Below the pieces are notes generated by a model. The model searched no databases. It saw only the letters and a program-made list of their open reading frames with translations, and was not told where the DNA came from. A stretch of 64,000 nucleotides of DNA from Phylloscopus collybita (taxonomy: Eukaryota > Chordata > Aves > Passeriformes > Phylloscopidae). Made by a program: the position numbers and the translations under genes. The DNA is taken from positions 1,741,001 through 1,805,000 of the forward strand of contig JAJNNQ010000016.1 of the NCBI GenBank assembly GCA_027886175.1, read 5' to 3'. The stretch's first letter is position 1; every line of letters begins with the position of its first letter. This document shows, one piece after another, positions 1-13,143 of the stretch.

Positions 1-652
1 GTCACTCATCTAACCATCTGTTCATTTTCATTTGATTTATTGATCTTGAACAGCAGCTATTTTTCATGTGGCAGAGGGTATTAATGCCTAGTACCCAGCT
101 CACTATTTTCATAGGAAAATAGTGTACGGCAGAAAATTGTTTCAGAAGTTCTGCATTTTCTGCTTTTATAAGGTTGGCAGATTTCATTTTCTGGAAATGA
201 TGCTAGAGCTATAATGAACTGTCACTCTGGTTTGAATCTTTAAAGTGGGTGTATTTTTCTCCATTCTGTCTGGAAGTATTTACATTACAGCCCCTAATTC
301 TGATATTACTGCTTCTGGCATTCTTTCGTGATCAGAATGTGACCACAGTTTTGGAAAATTACGTTGTTTATCATGTAATGAGATGAGAAACAAACATTAT
401 TACCCGCTCCCCTACACATCCATACATACCTGCCTCTGGCAAAAACGTGGCACTAAGATCTGAACACTGTATATTTAAAAAATCACTTTGCAGAGATTTT
501 TTTATGCCTATAAAAATGTTTTCTGGATCATTCTTTATATACCAAAGCATTGAGTTTGCTTTGTTGCACAGGTTGTCAGGTCTTTGAAGACACCTGTACA
601 GAGTAAGGGGTGGATAACCAAGCAGCAGGCTTAGACTGTCTGAGTGCCACTG

Positions 653-960
653 TGACTCTGTTTAAGGTTAACAATGGCACGGACTCCAGAGGTCAGGAGG
701 CTGAAATGACTCCAATCTTTATTCCCCAGGAATTTCTTCCCTTTATGCTGTTTTACAGAGAGCCACCCAAAGGGGTGGAAGAAAGACAAACTTCTTCAAT
801 CACATTGGTCAAGTCAGAGGGACATCAAGAAGGAGTCCCTCCTAGGGAAAGGAATGCAAAACATAGGAAACATTAGGAAAACGTGTCTCTTGTTGACAGA
901 ACAGTGTCTGGGAAAGAGTTTCAGAGAAACCCAAACATCACAGCACAGACCATGGCTACA
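653..960 (-). mobile_element. solo LTR, ERVK-like family A, copy 1
   Basis: This 308-base element starts TG and ends CA. It reads antisense to the gene: a poly(A) signal (AATAAA) lies on the minus strand at 718-723. It is flanked by CCACTG (647-652) and GCACTG (961-966), a 6-bp target-site duplication with one mismatch. It closely matches 43746-44050 and, inverted, 1263-1576. No internal retroviral coding sequence is attached. The ERVK-like label is inferred from the 6-bp duplication; I cannot name the exact family. Confidence 0.85.
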
Positions 961-1262
961 GCACTGGACTCCTGATAAAACATTACCCATCATCTAAATG
1001 CCAAAGGAGCAGAGCTCCAGACACCCTCTGCTGTAATTCAGCAGTGGCCCAGTGCCACACCAGCCTCCAGAGCACTGAAGGCTGTCTGCTGCAGGGCTCA
1101 GCCTCCTCCAGCAGTGCCAGTGGGTGCTGCACCTCCAGGATTAACCCAGGTGACCGCGGTGGGAAAACGCCGGCCACGAGGCGCGGCCTGGTGGAACAGG
1201 ATGGGCTTCATCTACTGTTCCCTGGTCGTGTTGAAAGGCCTGAACTCCTCCTAGCAGGAGGG

Positions 1263-1576
1263 TGTAGCCATGGTTCGTGCCTGTGATGTTTTGATTTCTC
1301 TGAAACTCTTTCCCAGGCACTGTTCTGTCAACAGGAGACACGTTTTCCTGACTGTAACCTGTGTTTACATTTCCTTTCCCTAGGAGAGACCTCTGCTTGA
1401 TGTCTCTCTAACTTGACCAATGTAGTTGAAGAAGTTTGTCTTTCTTCCTCCCCTTGGGTGGGCTCTTTGTAAAACAGCATAAAGGGAAGGAATTCCCGGG
1501 CAATAAAGATCGATTGAAGTCATTTCAGCTTCTGAAAGTTTGGTGTCGGTGTGGTTGTTAATCTTGAACAACGTCA
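1263..1576 (+). mobile_element. solo LTR, ERVK-like family A, copy 2 (sense)
   Basis: This 314-base TG...CA element is flanked by a perfect 6-bp duplication GGAGGG (1257-1262 and 1577-1582). It is the reverse complement of the copy at 653-960 with moderate divergence. It is the only LTR in the window lying in the sense direction of CACNA1C. It carries AATAAA at 1502-1507, preceded by a TATA-like CATAAAGGG, so it keeps a potential sense poly(A) site and promoter about 240 bases upstream of exon 7. It is a solo LTR without gag or pol remnants. Confidence 0.88.
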
Positions 1577-1593
1577 GGAGGGGAGTATGTTTT

Positions 1594-1605
1594 GGGGGGG
1601 GGGGG
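1594..1605 (+). repeat. poly-G tract, 12 bases
   Basis: This is an uninterrupted run of twelve G just after the sense LTR, about 210 bases upstream of exon 7. Such runs are length-unstable and hard to sequence. Confidence 0.95.
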
Positions 1606-1816
1606 AATATAAAGTTCATCTGAGTTTTGGCTGTAAGATCTGACAGCTTGGCTATTATTGTTCATGAAAAGAAGGTGAAGCGCGACCGCGAGCGGTTGCC
1701 CGCGCGTTCCTGAGAAATCCGCCCAGCTCGCCACGAAGCACATTTGTTAAAATCCGACATCAGATGTGTGTCAGACGGCTCCCTCCAGCTGCTCTCTCCC
1801 CCCTCTCTCCCTCCAG

Positions 1817-2013
1817 ACACACCTGCAGAGGACGACCCGTCCCCGTGTGCCCCGCAGTCTGCCCACGGGAGGCAGTGCCAGAACGGCACCGAGTGCAAGG
1901 CGGGCTGGGAGGGGCCCAAGCACGGCATCACCAACTTCGACAACTTCGCCTTTGCCATGCTCACCGTGTTCCAGTGCATCACCATGGAGGGCTGGACAGA
2001 TGTGCTCTACTGG
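1817..2013 (+). CDS. CACNA1C: CACNA1C exon 7: domain I pore loop
   Basis: This 197-base exon begins after CTCCCTCCAG with two bases completing an Asp codon. It ends in frame after TGG at donor GTACGT. It encodes the extracellular segment after IS5 and the re-entrant P-loop of domain I. Visible features are three cysteines in the extracellular turret (one in SPCAP, one in RQCQNG, one in TECKAG), an N-glycosylation motif N-G-T, and the selectivity-filter stretch ITMEGWTD. The Glu there is one of the four pore glutamates that give L-type channels calcium selectivity. The turret has small bird-type differences from the mammalian protein, while the loop itself ([13 protein letters not shown]) is invariant. 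Third codon positions are GC-rich, unlike exons 8a and 8. The next exon must be either 8a or 8, both in phase 0. Confidence 0.97.
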
Positions 2014-5000
2014 GTACGTATCCGAAAATGACGAGTCCTGCTCGTCTTGGAACTCGGGGGCTTTAGTCTTTCCTGCTTGTTCTCTGGAGTGAGGGCGTGG
2101 GTGCCAGCGTGGAGCTCGAGTTAATTCAGCTCCCTGTTGGGTGGAATGGAGGGGTTATCTGGGGAAACAAAATCACACCTAAGTGCTGGCTTTCCGTTGG
2201 TATTTTAATTTTGAATGATGGCAGATGGCTTTATGGATTTGAAGGTTTGCAATGCACCTGGGTTGAGCAGGAAGTCACTGAAAGACCCTCTCTGCAGGAG
2301 TGAAACATCTCATACATCCCCAGATTACTGACGTGGAAGAATTTGTGACAGACAGCCATGTGCTCTGCCCATGGCATTTGTGTCACAAAGGCACTACACT
2401 GATCAGCTTTTATAAGAAAGGCCTCACAAATTCCAGCAGTACTCCTGATTATGACTTTTGTCATAGAAGAATTTCTTTTAATTCTGTTAAAAGAATGTTA
2501 TCTGTTATCTCTGACACTGGTATCAATCATGCTCTCATGTTTAGGCAAAAGATGGTATTACCTGTAATATAAATGGAGTCTCATCTTGTCCTGTAGTCTA
2601 ATTCTGGACATTTCAGCAGCTTTAGTTTGTACCTTTTAATTCCTAATGTTGTAGGAATTTAATTGCAGTACAGTTATACTATAGGAGTTAATATCAGGTT
2701 TAGCTCTCACCAGTAAATCACAGGTAAATGTGTTTCTGGATGCAGCTCTGGCCATCAGCTTTTGCAGCAGTGTGTTATGGCCCAGGACTTTCACTCACAC
2801 ACAGCAGAGTCCTGGGTTATTCTGTGTAAGACTAACCCAACCCTCATCAACCTGTAAGTCTGGCATGCCGTGACACCCTGGTTCTCCAGATGGCAGGATG
2901 TGTTCAAATGCATGATGAGGCTTGGCTCGAGAAGGCTCAAAGCACACAAAAGGAGAATCTGGAATGAGGCAGCTGGCACTGTTAGTCAACAAGCTTCTCT
3001 CTTAAACTTGAGCCTAAAGCTGCTTTCTACCAGTCAGTGGTTTAGGGTTTGCACAATTTCCCTTTGAAGATTCAGCTTATCTGCAAAGGATGGTCTCTGT
3101 GTGGAGCAGCTAGAAGTTGTCTCTTTATCTTCTTAAGCTTAGGTTAGAATAGTGACTATAGCTTCCTTTTAATGCCTGAGATAAAGGGCAGTGATCTAAC
3201 CACAAGGGGAGTCTGGGTCTCAGAGAAAAAAAAATAATGCCATTATTAGAAAAGAGTGTATAAATTAATAAAATAATGAAGAGCAGAAGTTGAAAGTCAG
3301 AAGGGAAACTGGGCAAAACTGCTCCACAGTTCAACCATGGCTACGTATAATATCCCTGTCTCTTTTTTTACCACATTTAGCTCACATTTCTCCATGCTGT
3401 ATGTGATTGAGAGGATTTATTTACAGGGGAAACGGGAGAGAGTAAATGATACCAGAAGAAATGAAAATAGTTTTGGCCCTGTATACCATTCAGAATTGTG
3501 AAACCTCTCCACAAGTCATCATCAGTTTCTCCAAAGACATGTGCTATGTCTTGAGAGCCCCTTCCAATTCCCACCCTTTAGTGCCCATGTGTCATTTTCA
3601 TGACTTGACATGAATCACGTTTAACTCATTATCAGTTATTTAACAGCAGGAGCCAAAAGCATATACTCACTTCCAAAAGATTTTCTGCCATGACTGCAGC
3701 AGACAGTCTGATTTTATGGTGTCCCTGCAGCAAACTGGATTTTAGTTGTTGGCTTTTGTTTGATATTCAGCCAGGGTTTGTTTTTTTTTTTTCCCCACTG
3801 ATTTCCTGAGCTCTTCTTCTTTTTTCTTTAGAGACAGAACACTGAACTTAGACCTTAAATTAACACAGATTGATGGTCATTGTTTTTAGGGGCATGCATA
3901 TAGTGAGCCTTTTAGATTATGGCAGTTAGAATGCTTGCTTTGGGAAGAGCAGAATTATTTGTTGTCATCAGTTCCCAGTTATTCCTAGATAACACCACAA
4001 AAGATAAGAGTTAGCAATGCAGAAAGAAAGTCAGTAATTGAGAAGGAGGTAATTTATTTCATAAAGAAAAAAAAAAAGTATCACCCACGTTTAAAGACCA
4101 TAAAATACAAAGTTTGAGTAAATACCTGATCACCTGAGTGGCAGACATCCTTGGTTAAGCTGCTGGAAACAATCCTAAGAGCACTCTTGTCCCCTGTGAC
4201 TTTTTCCTCTTTGTGCTGTATTGACAAAGCAGACAGAATTCAGCTCTGATCAGTGCTTGCCATCTGGTAAGGGAGGTGTCTGAGGTGTTTCCTTCTGCAG
4301 AGGGGTCTGTGCCATGCTGGGGGCAGGGGTTTGCTTGGGCACACCGAGGAGAAACACTCCTGCTGCAATATCTGTGTGTACAACCACTCTCTGAACACTC
4401 ACACTGTCATTTCATGTAGCTTCCAACCACAGCTGTTGAGGTTTATACAGTCAAATTCAGAGTCCATGGCAAAGGCATTTCCAGCCTAATTTAACCAGAT
4501 CAAAAGGAAGAGTACTCTGGGTTGTGAAGAATAGAAAAGATGAAACATTTCAGTTGCTGCTGAAGGAAGAATTTCAGTAAGTGAGGTAGGATAGAAATAT
4601 CTATCTTAAACTTACTGTGAGCCACTGTTCCCTCACTGCAGTCTGACTCATACATAACTTTATTCCTTGGTCTTTGCCTTTTTGGCTGAGGAGGAGTGGA
4701 CTTGTCACAGACAACCCATTGGGAGCTGCATCTCCACAGGGTGCAGAGATAGGCTCTTCTCAGCTCTGAAAGATCTCCTGAAACCACCGTGAGGTCACAG
4801 AAATTAAATTTTGCTTTATAAGGAATTAAATCTGCACAGTTATTTAAATTAGAAATACAGAGGGGTTTTCGTCCATTTTACACTGAAAGTACAGATTAAA
4901 AAACAGCATAAGAAAATTTTGGCTGCAAATCAGACAGTTTTGCAGACAAAAAAAAATTATATGATGATTTTCAGAGGTCATTCATTAAACTTAACAATGT

Positions 5001-5479
5001 AAGATAATGGGCTAATATTTAAAAGTGCTGAGCATTCAAAGCTCAAGCAGACTCTCAAGTTCCTAGTTCCTCTGCAATTCAGGCGAGATAACAAGATTTG
5101 AATCTGGGGTCCTGCTGGGGTCAATGGCAAAGTTCTCATTAATTTCAAAAGGTCAGGATCTCACTTTGTATTTTGCAAAATCTCGATGATGCTGCTGAGA
5201 TTTCTCACATGCAGTCACAGTACAACATGAGGACTTACAGCTGCTTAATCAGGGCCTTGGTATCTGTTGAGATTAGCCTTCCAAGGACATACATGTGGAT
5301 GCAGGGAGTTTTCTTTGCTCCCTTCTTCAATCTGAAAATGTGTGCCTGACCTAAACCTCAGCAGAACAACAGATAAAGCTCTGGGCTGAATCACTTGGCT
5401 GGAAGCATTGAGACAGTGGAGCAATTCCCTTGCTTTGAACTTTTCTCTGAGTGCTTCTCAATTATATCTTCTTATTTTC

Positions 5480-5575
5480 TTAAAAAAAACCCAAAACAAC
5501 AACCCACAAACAAACAAAAAAAAAACCCCACATCCAAACAAACAAACAACAACAACAAAAAAAACACCCCAACCC
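5480..5575 (+). repeat. A/C-rich low-complexity tract
   Basis: This is a degenerate run of A interspersed with C, including CAAA and CAA units. It translates to Lys/Asn/Gln/Thr-rich nonsense in open frames, which should not be taken for a gene. It resembles a decayed poly(A)-like tract. Confidence 0.85.
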
Positions 5576-8500
5576 AGCTTTTGTTTTAGATCTCTGCATT
5601 CCTCTCAGTGGGAATGGAGGGAGCTTAGCACATTTCAGCATGTTGCCCTGAGAAATATAGTAGTCATTTCATGAAACCAATGTCTGCCCTGTGCCACAGT
5701 TTGCAGGGTTAAAGCTGCATGTCTGAAAGTTAGAAAGCTGTGTGACCTTCCACGAGCCCTAGACCTCCTAATCCACTTAATAGCTCTTCAAATCTTAACC
5801 TCAGTTTCCTGCTTCCTTCTTCATGCTTCCACCTGTGCAGGGAAGCCTGCCTCCTCTCTCATGGAGTGTTTCTATTTCCCAGCCTGTGATCCACATCCTC
5901 ACAGAAAGATAATCAGAGACAGGAAAGCAATAAACTCTTATTCCCTAGAAGGACTTGGCATCACTAAGATCAATACACTTTCCAATCTCTCTCTCTCTCT
6001 TAGCAGATAAGACTTGTGGGTAGATTGGTCTCTTTTGAAATGGGAAAGAAAAATGTCAAGGAAAACAGTTTGACACTGCTATCATGGGAGGTAGGATAAT
6101 TACTTAAAAAGAGCCAAATTTTCAATGTGAAATAACTGTATTGGACAGGATGATAACCTGTGCAAAACAGCCTTGTTGACTCTTCGCTGAAGAACTGACC
6201 TTTGTTGAAGGGAGTGTTGAGTGTTTGTAGAGACACATCTCCTGTGCTGCCTCAGTCTTACAAGTTTATTTTGCCTGTGCCAGGCCCCTGTGTCTCATGG
6301 GCAGCCAGTCCACAGAACCATGGAGTAGACAGGCACCTCTCGTGATACATCACCTTGTGACTTTTCCTGTGCACTACAGGAGGATTTGAGGTTATTGTTC
6401 CCAAAACTCTCTCCCTAATGTATGATCAGCCAGCATTAGCAGCTCGCTTGGTGCAGGCACCAAGGCCCCTTGCTGAAGTCTTGGAAACTTCCAGCAGCAG
6501 ATGAAAATCCAAACGTTGCAAATTGAATCATTTTGCATTTATCAGTCTCTGCTGCAGTCCATTATTTTGTGTTGTCTTGTTGACTAAGGAGGAAAATTAA
6601 TCTCTGAGCAGTTTATAACGTAGTGTTTAAATATTTGTAGGCATTACTTGTCTTCACTTAATCTCTTTCTAATCTGAGGAGGTTCAGTTCTTTCAACCTT
6701 CCCTAATGGTTCTTCTTTTTAATTATTTTTAATCAGTTTGTTACAGTCCTTCAGGGGAAGCTTTGTTTCTGAGTTAAACACAATCTGGCCAGTGCCCTGT
6801 CTCTAGAAAGGTTTTCATCTTTGTGTGAAATGTGCTCTCTGCAGCTGGAGACCTGTGACACTGCATGCAAATCTATCCACTGCAGCCTTCAGTTTTGAAT
6901 GCCTGGCCTCTCCACTGCCCTGCATCTCAGCAATTGTACATATCAATGAAAGCAAAGCACAGAAAAATTGCAGAACACAACCATGAGTTGTTGTATTGGG
7001 CTGTTCACGTTGCTGGGTAGTGGAGAACCTGGTCCTGAGTTGTTCTGCTTGCCCCTTACAGCTTGAATTCTAGGATTGAGTAATTCTGCTTGACCTGCTT
7101 GAAGGTTATTAATAATGAGCAACCCTGAGCCTGCCATCACTTCTGGAGTCTTGGCTCCGACCCATGTCATTTGGACAACACTTCAGAATACTTGGTCAAG
7201 TCTCTGAAAATAACATGCAGTGCCTCCAGGAACAATTTACCTCAAGGCTCTAAGTGTAAACCAAAGAGTGTGGGATTATTATAGATGGACTAAGGCCAAG
7301 CCTGGATGACATCCAGGGCACTAACCTGTCCCTGGAAGAGATGTCCAAACTGGCACATAATAAGTTGACTCCCTCAGATCTAAAAAAACCCCTTGTTAGT
7401 CTTGCCCAGCCCCTAGGCAAGAACATGTGTTAATAGTCCAAAACAGTGCAGTGAGAGACACAACGCAGTGAGACTGGATCAGTGCAAACCTTCAGGAGCA
7501 TCACATCCCCAGGGACAGCAGAGAGAAACACACAGAGATGCAGGGGGTTGAATGGGCTGTCCTGGAACTTCCCTCCACCCCTCTCAGTCTTTGAGATCAT
7601 ACTTCCACGAGTCGCTAAATCAGCTCGAAACGCGGGCTTACAGTCTCCCTTACAGTTCCCATCGTGAAATCAAAATGGAACAAATTGAACAACAGATGTA
7701 ATTTGCTTTGCTGACAGCATTGACAGATTCTGTGAGCTTTTCTCACCCCCCCCTCCTCCAGCCTGTTGCAGCCAATGAGGAAGAACGTGAGAAATTCAGG
7801 GATACTGCCACAAAGTGGAAGACGTTAAACGCAGAGCTGCAACCCCCAATTTTCGCCAGCTGTGTTTTTCCTTCTAACCCTTTATTCTTGCAGCACTTCA
7901 GCTTGAATTAGTAAGGCTTTCCACAAAAGAGAACGATCTGATTCTAAGAATATATCTGTCTACATGTTTCCATGGTGTTTATTCCCCATCCACCTCCGCC
8001 CCTCCGAGAAAATGCTGGGCTTTTATTGTTGTGGGGTTGAGGGTTGGTTTTTTTTTTTTTTTTAATCATCTTTTTTCACAGAGGGTTTGCATGAATGTGA
8101 AAAAATTGACAAAGAATAAGCACGCAAGTATGAGCAACCCATCACTGTGACTGCAGAGGTGATTCCATCTCCATCTGCTGTAGCAGTGGTGGGTAAGGGG
8201 AGAGGGGCCGTAGTTCAGAGCACTGAAGGGCCACAGCATATCGGTGCACTGAAAAAGCAGTTCCCACGTTTAATTTGCATAAACGCTGACCTCAATCTGT
8301 TTTCCTTTCCCTCGTTAACAACTTCACATGCAACTGCAATGGTTGCTGTACCACTGACTGGAAAGTGAGTAACAGCAGTGACTTCCTCGTTGGCACCTGC
8401 CAGGGAAACCTGCTGCTGAGCGTTTGCTCAACACACTTGTTGTGTGAAATGAAGCCTTTATGAGCCCTTCAGAACTCAACTTTGGACTTCTCAGGCCTCT

Positions 8501-9399
8501 TCCTCTATATAAAAAGAAACTCTCTATTAAAAGTAAGCTTTTTTTGGGTTGGTTATGGGAGGTGTTAATAGAGACCCTCTGCCCAGTGCTCCTGTGTAGG
8601 AAGGACCTTTTTAATAGCCCTGTCTTTCTGTTGCCCTTTCACTTTTTCTTTCTTCTTTTGTTCTTCTTTAGACTGTATCCTAATTGCTGCTGTCTAATCA
8701 CCACAGAGACCTTTCTTGTCTTTAATCTTTTGTCCCAGAGCTATTAAATTAGGAGCTAAACTACTGGCACATTTCCAAACTACTCAGGATTTTGAGTGCC
8801 TCTGTTTGTGGGTGCACTGCTTGAGCCCTACCACCAGTTTTGTCAAGAAATGATGACTGATGCCTTCTGAAAAAAATATCATCAGATTTGTTAGCGGTGG
8901 ACCCATATCTACCAGACAAATTCACAAATAACAGACTGGTTCATTATCTAGATCCTGGGACAGAAAAAGACAAGGAGATATGCCCAAGGTCAGGACACAA
9001 ATCATGTGTCTAGAACCATTTATTAAATTATTATTTTGAGTTTAACTTGTTTCAACATCTCGCTTTTAAGACAAAGGGCACTACAATTAAATCTTATTGT
9101 GACTATTAAGTCCTTCCTGCCTGCAAAGAGAATTGGTCCATTAATACTGGCTTTATTCATTGGTTTCAGAGGGATTTCTGCCTGGGCAGGATTTGATGAG
9201 TGGCCATGCCATCATAAGTGTGTAGTTTATCTGCACCCATGGCCCACTCCAGAGCTGTCTCCTTGTAACTCCAACCCTCTGAACTGCACCCAAATTGGAG
9301 ACCTAGGAACAATATTGAGCACATCTTCCAAAAGACACAAGGAGCCCAGAAGTGTAAAAGGAAGGGTTTAGAAGTCCATCAGATGGATCAGCCTTGCTG

Positions 9400-10049
9400 C
9401 TGGGAAGGACCCATGGGTTTTGGTGGATGAGAGGCTGGGCACACCCCAGCTGTGTGCACCCACAGCCCAGAGAGCTAGCCCTGTCCTGGGCTGCATCCAC
9501 AGCAGTGTGGGCTGCAGGGGAAGGAGGGGATTCTGCTGGGAATCTGCTCAGCTCTGCTGGGATCCCACCCTGAGTGCTGCACCCAGCCCTGGGCACAGGC
9601 AGCACATGGAGCTGCTGGGGGGAGGGCAGAGGAGCGCTGGGAAGATGGTCAGAGCAGCTCTCCCATGAGGAAATTCTGTGAAAGGCTAAGAGAGCTGAGG
9701 TTCTTCAGTCTGGAGAACAGCAGGAGAGCTCCAGGGAGACCTCCCAGTACCTAAAAGGGGCCTGCAAGGGAGCTGGAGAGGCCCTGTTTACAAGGGCAAG
9801 GAATTAAAATGGAAAGTGGGCAGATTTAGATCAGAAATAAGGAAGAAAACGTTTACAGTGAGGGTGGGGAAACTCTGGCACAGGGTTGCCCAGAGAGGTG
9901 GTGGATTCCCCATCCCTGGAAACATTAAAGGTCAGGTTGGACAGGGCTATGAGCAACCTGACCTGGTGGAAGTTGTCCCTTCTCATTGCAGGGGGTTGGA
10001 GTAGATGGCCCTTAAGGGCCATCTCAGACCCAAACTGTTCTGTGAATAT
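9400..10049 (+). mobile_element. CR1 LINE, 5'-truncated 3' end
   Basis: The sequence matches the bird CR1 3' region as I know it. Decayed frames around 9420-9660 resemble the reverse-transcriptase C-terminus (VDERLG, then ASPVLGCI). A second frame at 9886-9960 carries the CR1 C-terminal pattern PREVVDSPSLETLKVRLD. The 3' UTR then reads TTGGAGTAGATGGCCC and ends in TTCTGTGAATATT, a degenerate CR1 tail. It is broken by frameshifts and stops, and the 5' limit is approximate. It is a dead, sense-oriented insertion with no coding role. Confidence 0.88.
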
Positions 10050-11374
10050 TCACCACAGAGCATCATCTCTATTGAGTTCTGAAGCAAGCATGCCTAGAAC
10101 AAATCAGTCAGGCTGTTGTGCTGACCTTGCCTGCCTGGTGCTGCTTATAAGACTCATCAGAAAAGGAGAAGGGGCTGTCTTGTCTGTCAGTAGTGCAGTT
10201 GCAGCTCATTCAGGCTCTTTGGCAGTAATTTCTCCAGCAAACCTCTAGAGCTTCTGCAATATCTCTGAGTGCCTGTCAGACAAAGGTTTATTATCTGTGT
10301 GCTAGGAGTTCTAGATATTGGATGTTTCATTTGAGAATTTTTGGATGTGATTTCACAACTGGAAGCTGGATTAATTATCTAGAATGCAGCATTTTCCTAG
10401 GATTGCTAGATTGTGAACTGGATACAAAGAAACTTGGGATGTATTGTTCAAGTGCAAAAAAATAATTGACAGTCTTGCCTTCACTTATTAAAGAAGGTAG
10501 TGATTATCTACACCGAACAGTGCTGTTTTTCATAATCTTTATATTTAAGGACTTAATTGACTATGGAGATCAATGAATGGTATGTGCTTGTATGTTCCTG
10601 TGCATGCAGCAACCAGTGCTGGTCTGATGTAGTTGTGGAAGAATTTGCTATCCTTCCACACTGAGATAAACAGAAGCATTTAAAAAACAGCAATGCAGTA
10701 ATGCTGGCAGAAAATCCTTTCTGGATAGTCAGCCATGCAAATGTAAGCACAAAATAAACAGAGACAGGAAGGGACAGCAGAGAGTTCTAAGATGAAATGA
10801 AATTTTGAGATTTGGATATATCCACCATTGTAGTGGATATTTTTATGCTTGAATTGAGCACTTCGTTCTTTTGGACTAAATTTCCAAAGACTTTAAAGGG
10901 TGAAAATGTTTTTACATAACTGAGTAGCAGTGAGAGATGGAGCTGCTGCAGAGGCTGTAATGAAAGGACTGTGGCTAAATAGCCTTTGGGCTCTTGGATG
11001 ACTTTTCCAAAGCCCAAACTTTTCCTTTTAAAGGAAAAAAATAAAAGCTGTGCAAACTTACGTGGGACTCACATAAAGCTCTGTGGCTTTCACCTCTGGA
11101 GAATTCAAATCCTGATTATGTCACGAACAACTGTTGGAAGTCACTGGGTGGCATTTCTGTGAATTGCAGATTCACTCAACAAGCACCCAGGTAATGAATG
11201 AGTCCCATGAGGGAAAGGAGAGCCCTCCTGGCCCCTCCACAGCCCCTGGCTTTGGCAGGTGCACCAATGGCATGGAGCTCCTCTGGGCAGATCCACTGCT
11301 CAGGAGCCATGAAGAGCAGAGTGCTAAGCAGGCTTGAAGGAGTATCACTGTTGATGTTGTCAGCTGTTGAGTAG

Positions 11375-12048
11375 TGTTATAAATTTAAAGAGCCAATTCC
11401 ATCAAAAAACGATTTATTTGCCAATGAAAATTTCAGACAGAGCAGATCATCAATGCCAAGGAGCCAAGGAAACAGAGCCAGCACTGGGTGAAACCACGAG
11501 CCCAACCTCTACCACCTTACACTGGCCCTGGTTTCACACCCACCCCAGCCCAAGCAGCTGTTTTATACTTTTTCTGGCTGGGCTTACCTGAGTCCCAGGT
11601 TTCTATGAGTTCTTTTGTCCCTCAGTGTCTCATTGATGAAATTTCTAAAGCAGGGTCCAGTTTCTGAATGGATTTCCTGGGTGGGGAAGGTTCCTGAGCA
11701 CCTCCTAATGTCCCAGATAAGAGATCATCTCAGGGCCATCAGTCCTTATCAGGTGCTGAGCATCCTTGGCCAGGGTGTTCTCCACCTTCCACTGGAATTG
11801 TAATTTCTTTGCCCTCTTCATCCAGGGTGTTCTCCACCTTCCATTGGCATTGTAACTTCTTTGTTCTCTCCTGAGAAGGGAAAGTCCTTGTGAAATTTTC
11901 CAAGCCCTCTGCCCTGCTGGGGGGGTGCTTTTTGGCTTTCTTAAAAGGGTACATTTTACTTTCTGATTTATACCAACCACATTATAAAAACAAACTATCA
12001 TTCACTACAATAACAGCATTATGAGAACACAAGTTATCATTCACCACA
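11375..12048 (-). mobile_element. solo LTR, ERVL-like (5-bp duplication)
   Basis: This 674-base TG...CA element is flanked by a perfect AGTAG duplication (11370-11374 and 12049-12053). On the minus strand it has a TATA-like box (complement of TTTTATAC near 11561) and a poly(A) signal (complement of TTTATT at 11413-11418), the expected order for an LTR read antisense to the gene. It contains an internal 52-base tandem duplication (about 11770-11874). A second duplicated block sits near its 5' end on the minus strand (GTGAATGATA motifs). A 5-bp duplication fits ERVL-type integration. No internal viral genes are present. Confidence 0.9.
11770..11874 (+). repeat. 52-base tandem duplication inside the LTR
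   Basis: Two adjacent, slightly diverged copies both begin CAGGGTGTTCTCCACCTTCC, at 11771 and 11823. They lie inside the solo LTR at 11375-12048 and probably reflect LTR family structure or a local duplication. Confidence 0.9.
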
Positions 12049-13143
12049 AGTAGGGAAAAGGATCTGTCAGTCACCTGCATCAACAAGCAGCGTGGATCAG
12101 AGTGGGGGCTTGGCACAGCAGCCTGCAGGACGTGTTTGGGCAAAGTCCTGAGGAGCTGCTCAGTCTGGGCCTCACTGCCTTAAGAGCCCTGCCTGGGTCA
12201 GTGTCTGACCTGGTCTCTCCCCACTGTTCTGTACGACCCAGACAGCTTCAGAGCAGACAGAGTGACATGACCCACTGCTGGAAAAAAAAAAAACCAACCA
12301 AAAAAAACCAACTTCTGAGGGAATTTCACATCCTCAAAGTGCAGCAGGTTCAGCATGCTCTAGAATCTGAGTTGCTTCATCACTTGGCAGTAATTGAATT
12401 TCGATATTTCGCTTTTGGTTAACGTGTTCCATGTTCAGCTGAACTGAGATACATTTAGTTTATTTTTTCTCTTTTACATATTAAGCCTGGAGATAGTAAG
12501 TGAGGTGGCAAAGCAAGGGTTTTAATGGAGCTTAGAATTTTTCTTTGATGTAGGGATTTCTTGCTGTGTAACTGATGTTTTTAGTGGGAGTTCAGAGTCC
12601 CTGTATTGCCAAACATACTGCAGAGATATCCAGCACCCTCCAGTTTTCACAGAAAAACAGAGAAGTCCCTTAAGAAAGCACAAAATTACAGGTGGGATGG
12701 GAGGATGTATAAATGATTATTTATACTGATTATTTTTTGTTTCCCCTCCCCTAGCTGACTAGAGGAATTTCCCAGGGGTAGTTGTACTAACAAGATTTAA
12801 TATGCTGAGATTTTGTCAGCAAATCCACTCTGCAGATAGCTGATTTACCATGATGATGCATGTCCCTTTGGAGCACTGCTAGTGCTAATAAAAGTCACAA
12901 CTTTGTGAAAACAAAAGCCAGTAACACTGCTGGGATTATTATTTTTTTTTTTTTAAGTGAAGGGAAGGCCTAACAGTTTTTCCCTCTCTTTCTCTAAAGC
13001 GTGAAGTTTAAATGGCCTTTGCCATCTGTTGAAGTTGTACAGTAAACTTGTGTGAAGGCCATTTGAAATCACAGCTCTAACTGGGACACTGCTAAACACA
13101 TTCAGCATTTCCCCTCTGGTGCTGAGCAGGGTGCTGGTTCCAG

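Larger units (their letters stand above)
1..1816 (+). other. CACNA1C: intron 6, 3' part
   Basis: This is non-coding sequence upstream of exon 7. It contains two LTR copies in opposite orientation (653-960 and 1263-1576), about 300 bases of unassigned sequence between them, a run of 12 G at 1594-1605 and a short pyrimidine-rich acceptor tract ending CTCCCTCCAG at 1816. I see no exon 6 sequence here, so exon 6 must lie upstream of the window. Confidence 0.85.

Noticed and set aside
1..1816. Search for exon 6 upstream of exon 7
   Set aside because: No sequence encoding the expected IS5/turret peptide was found. The region holds LTRs and plain intron.
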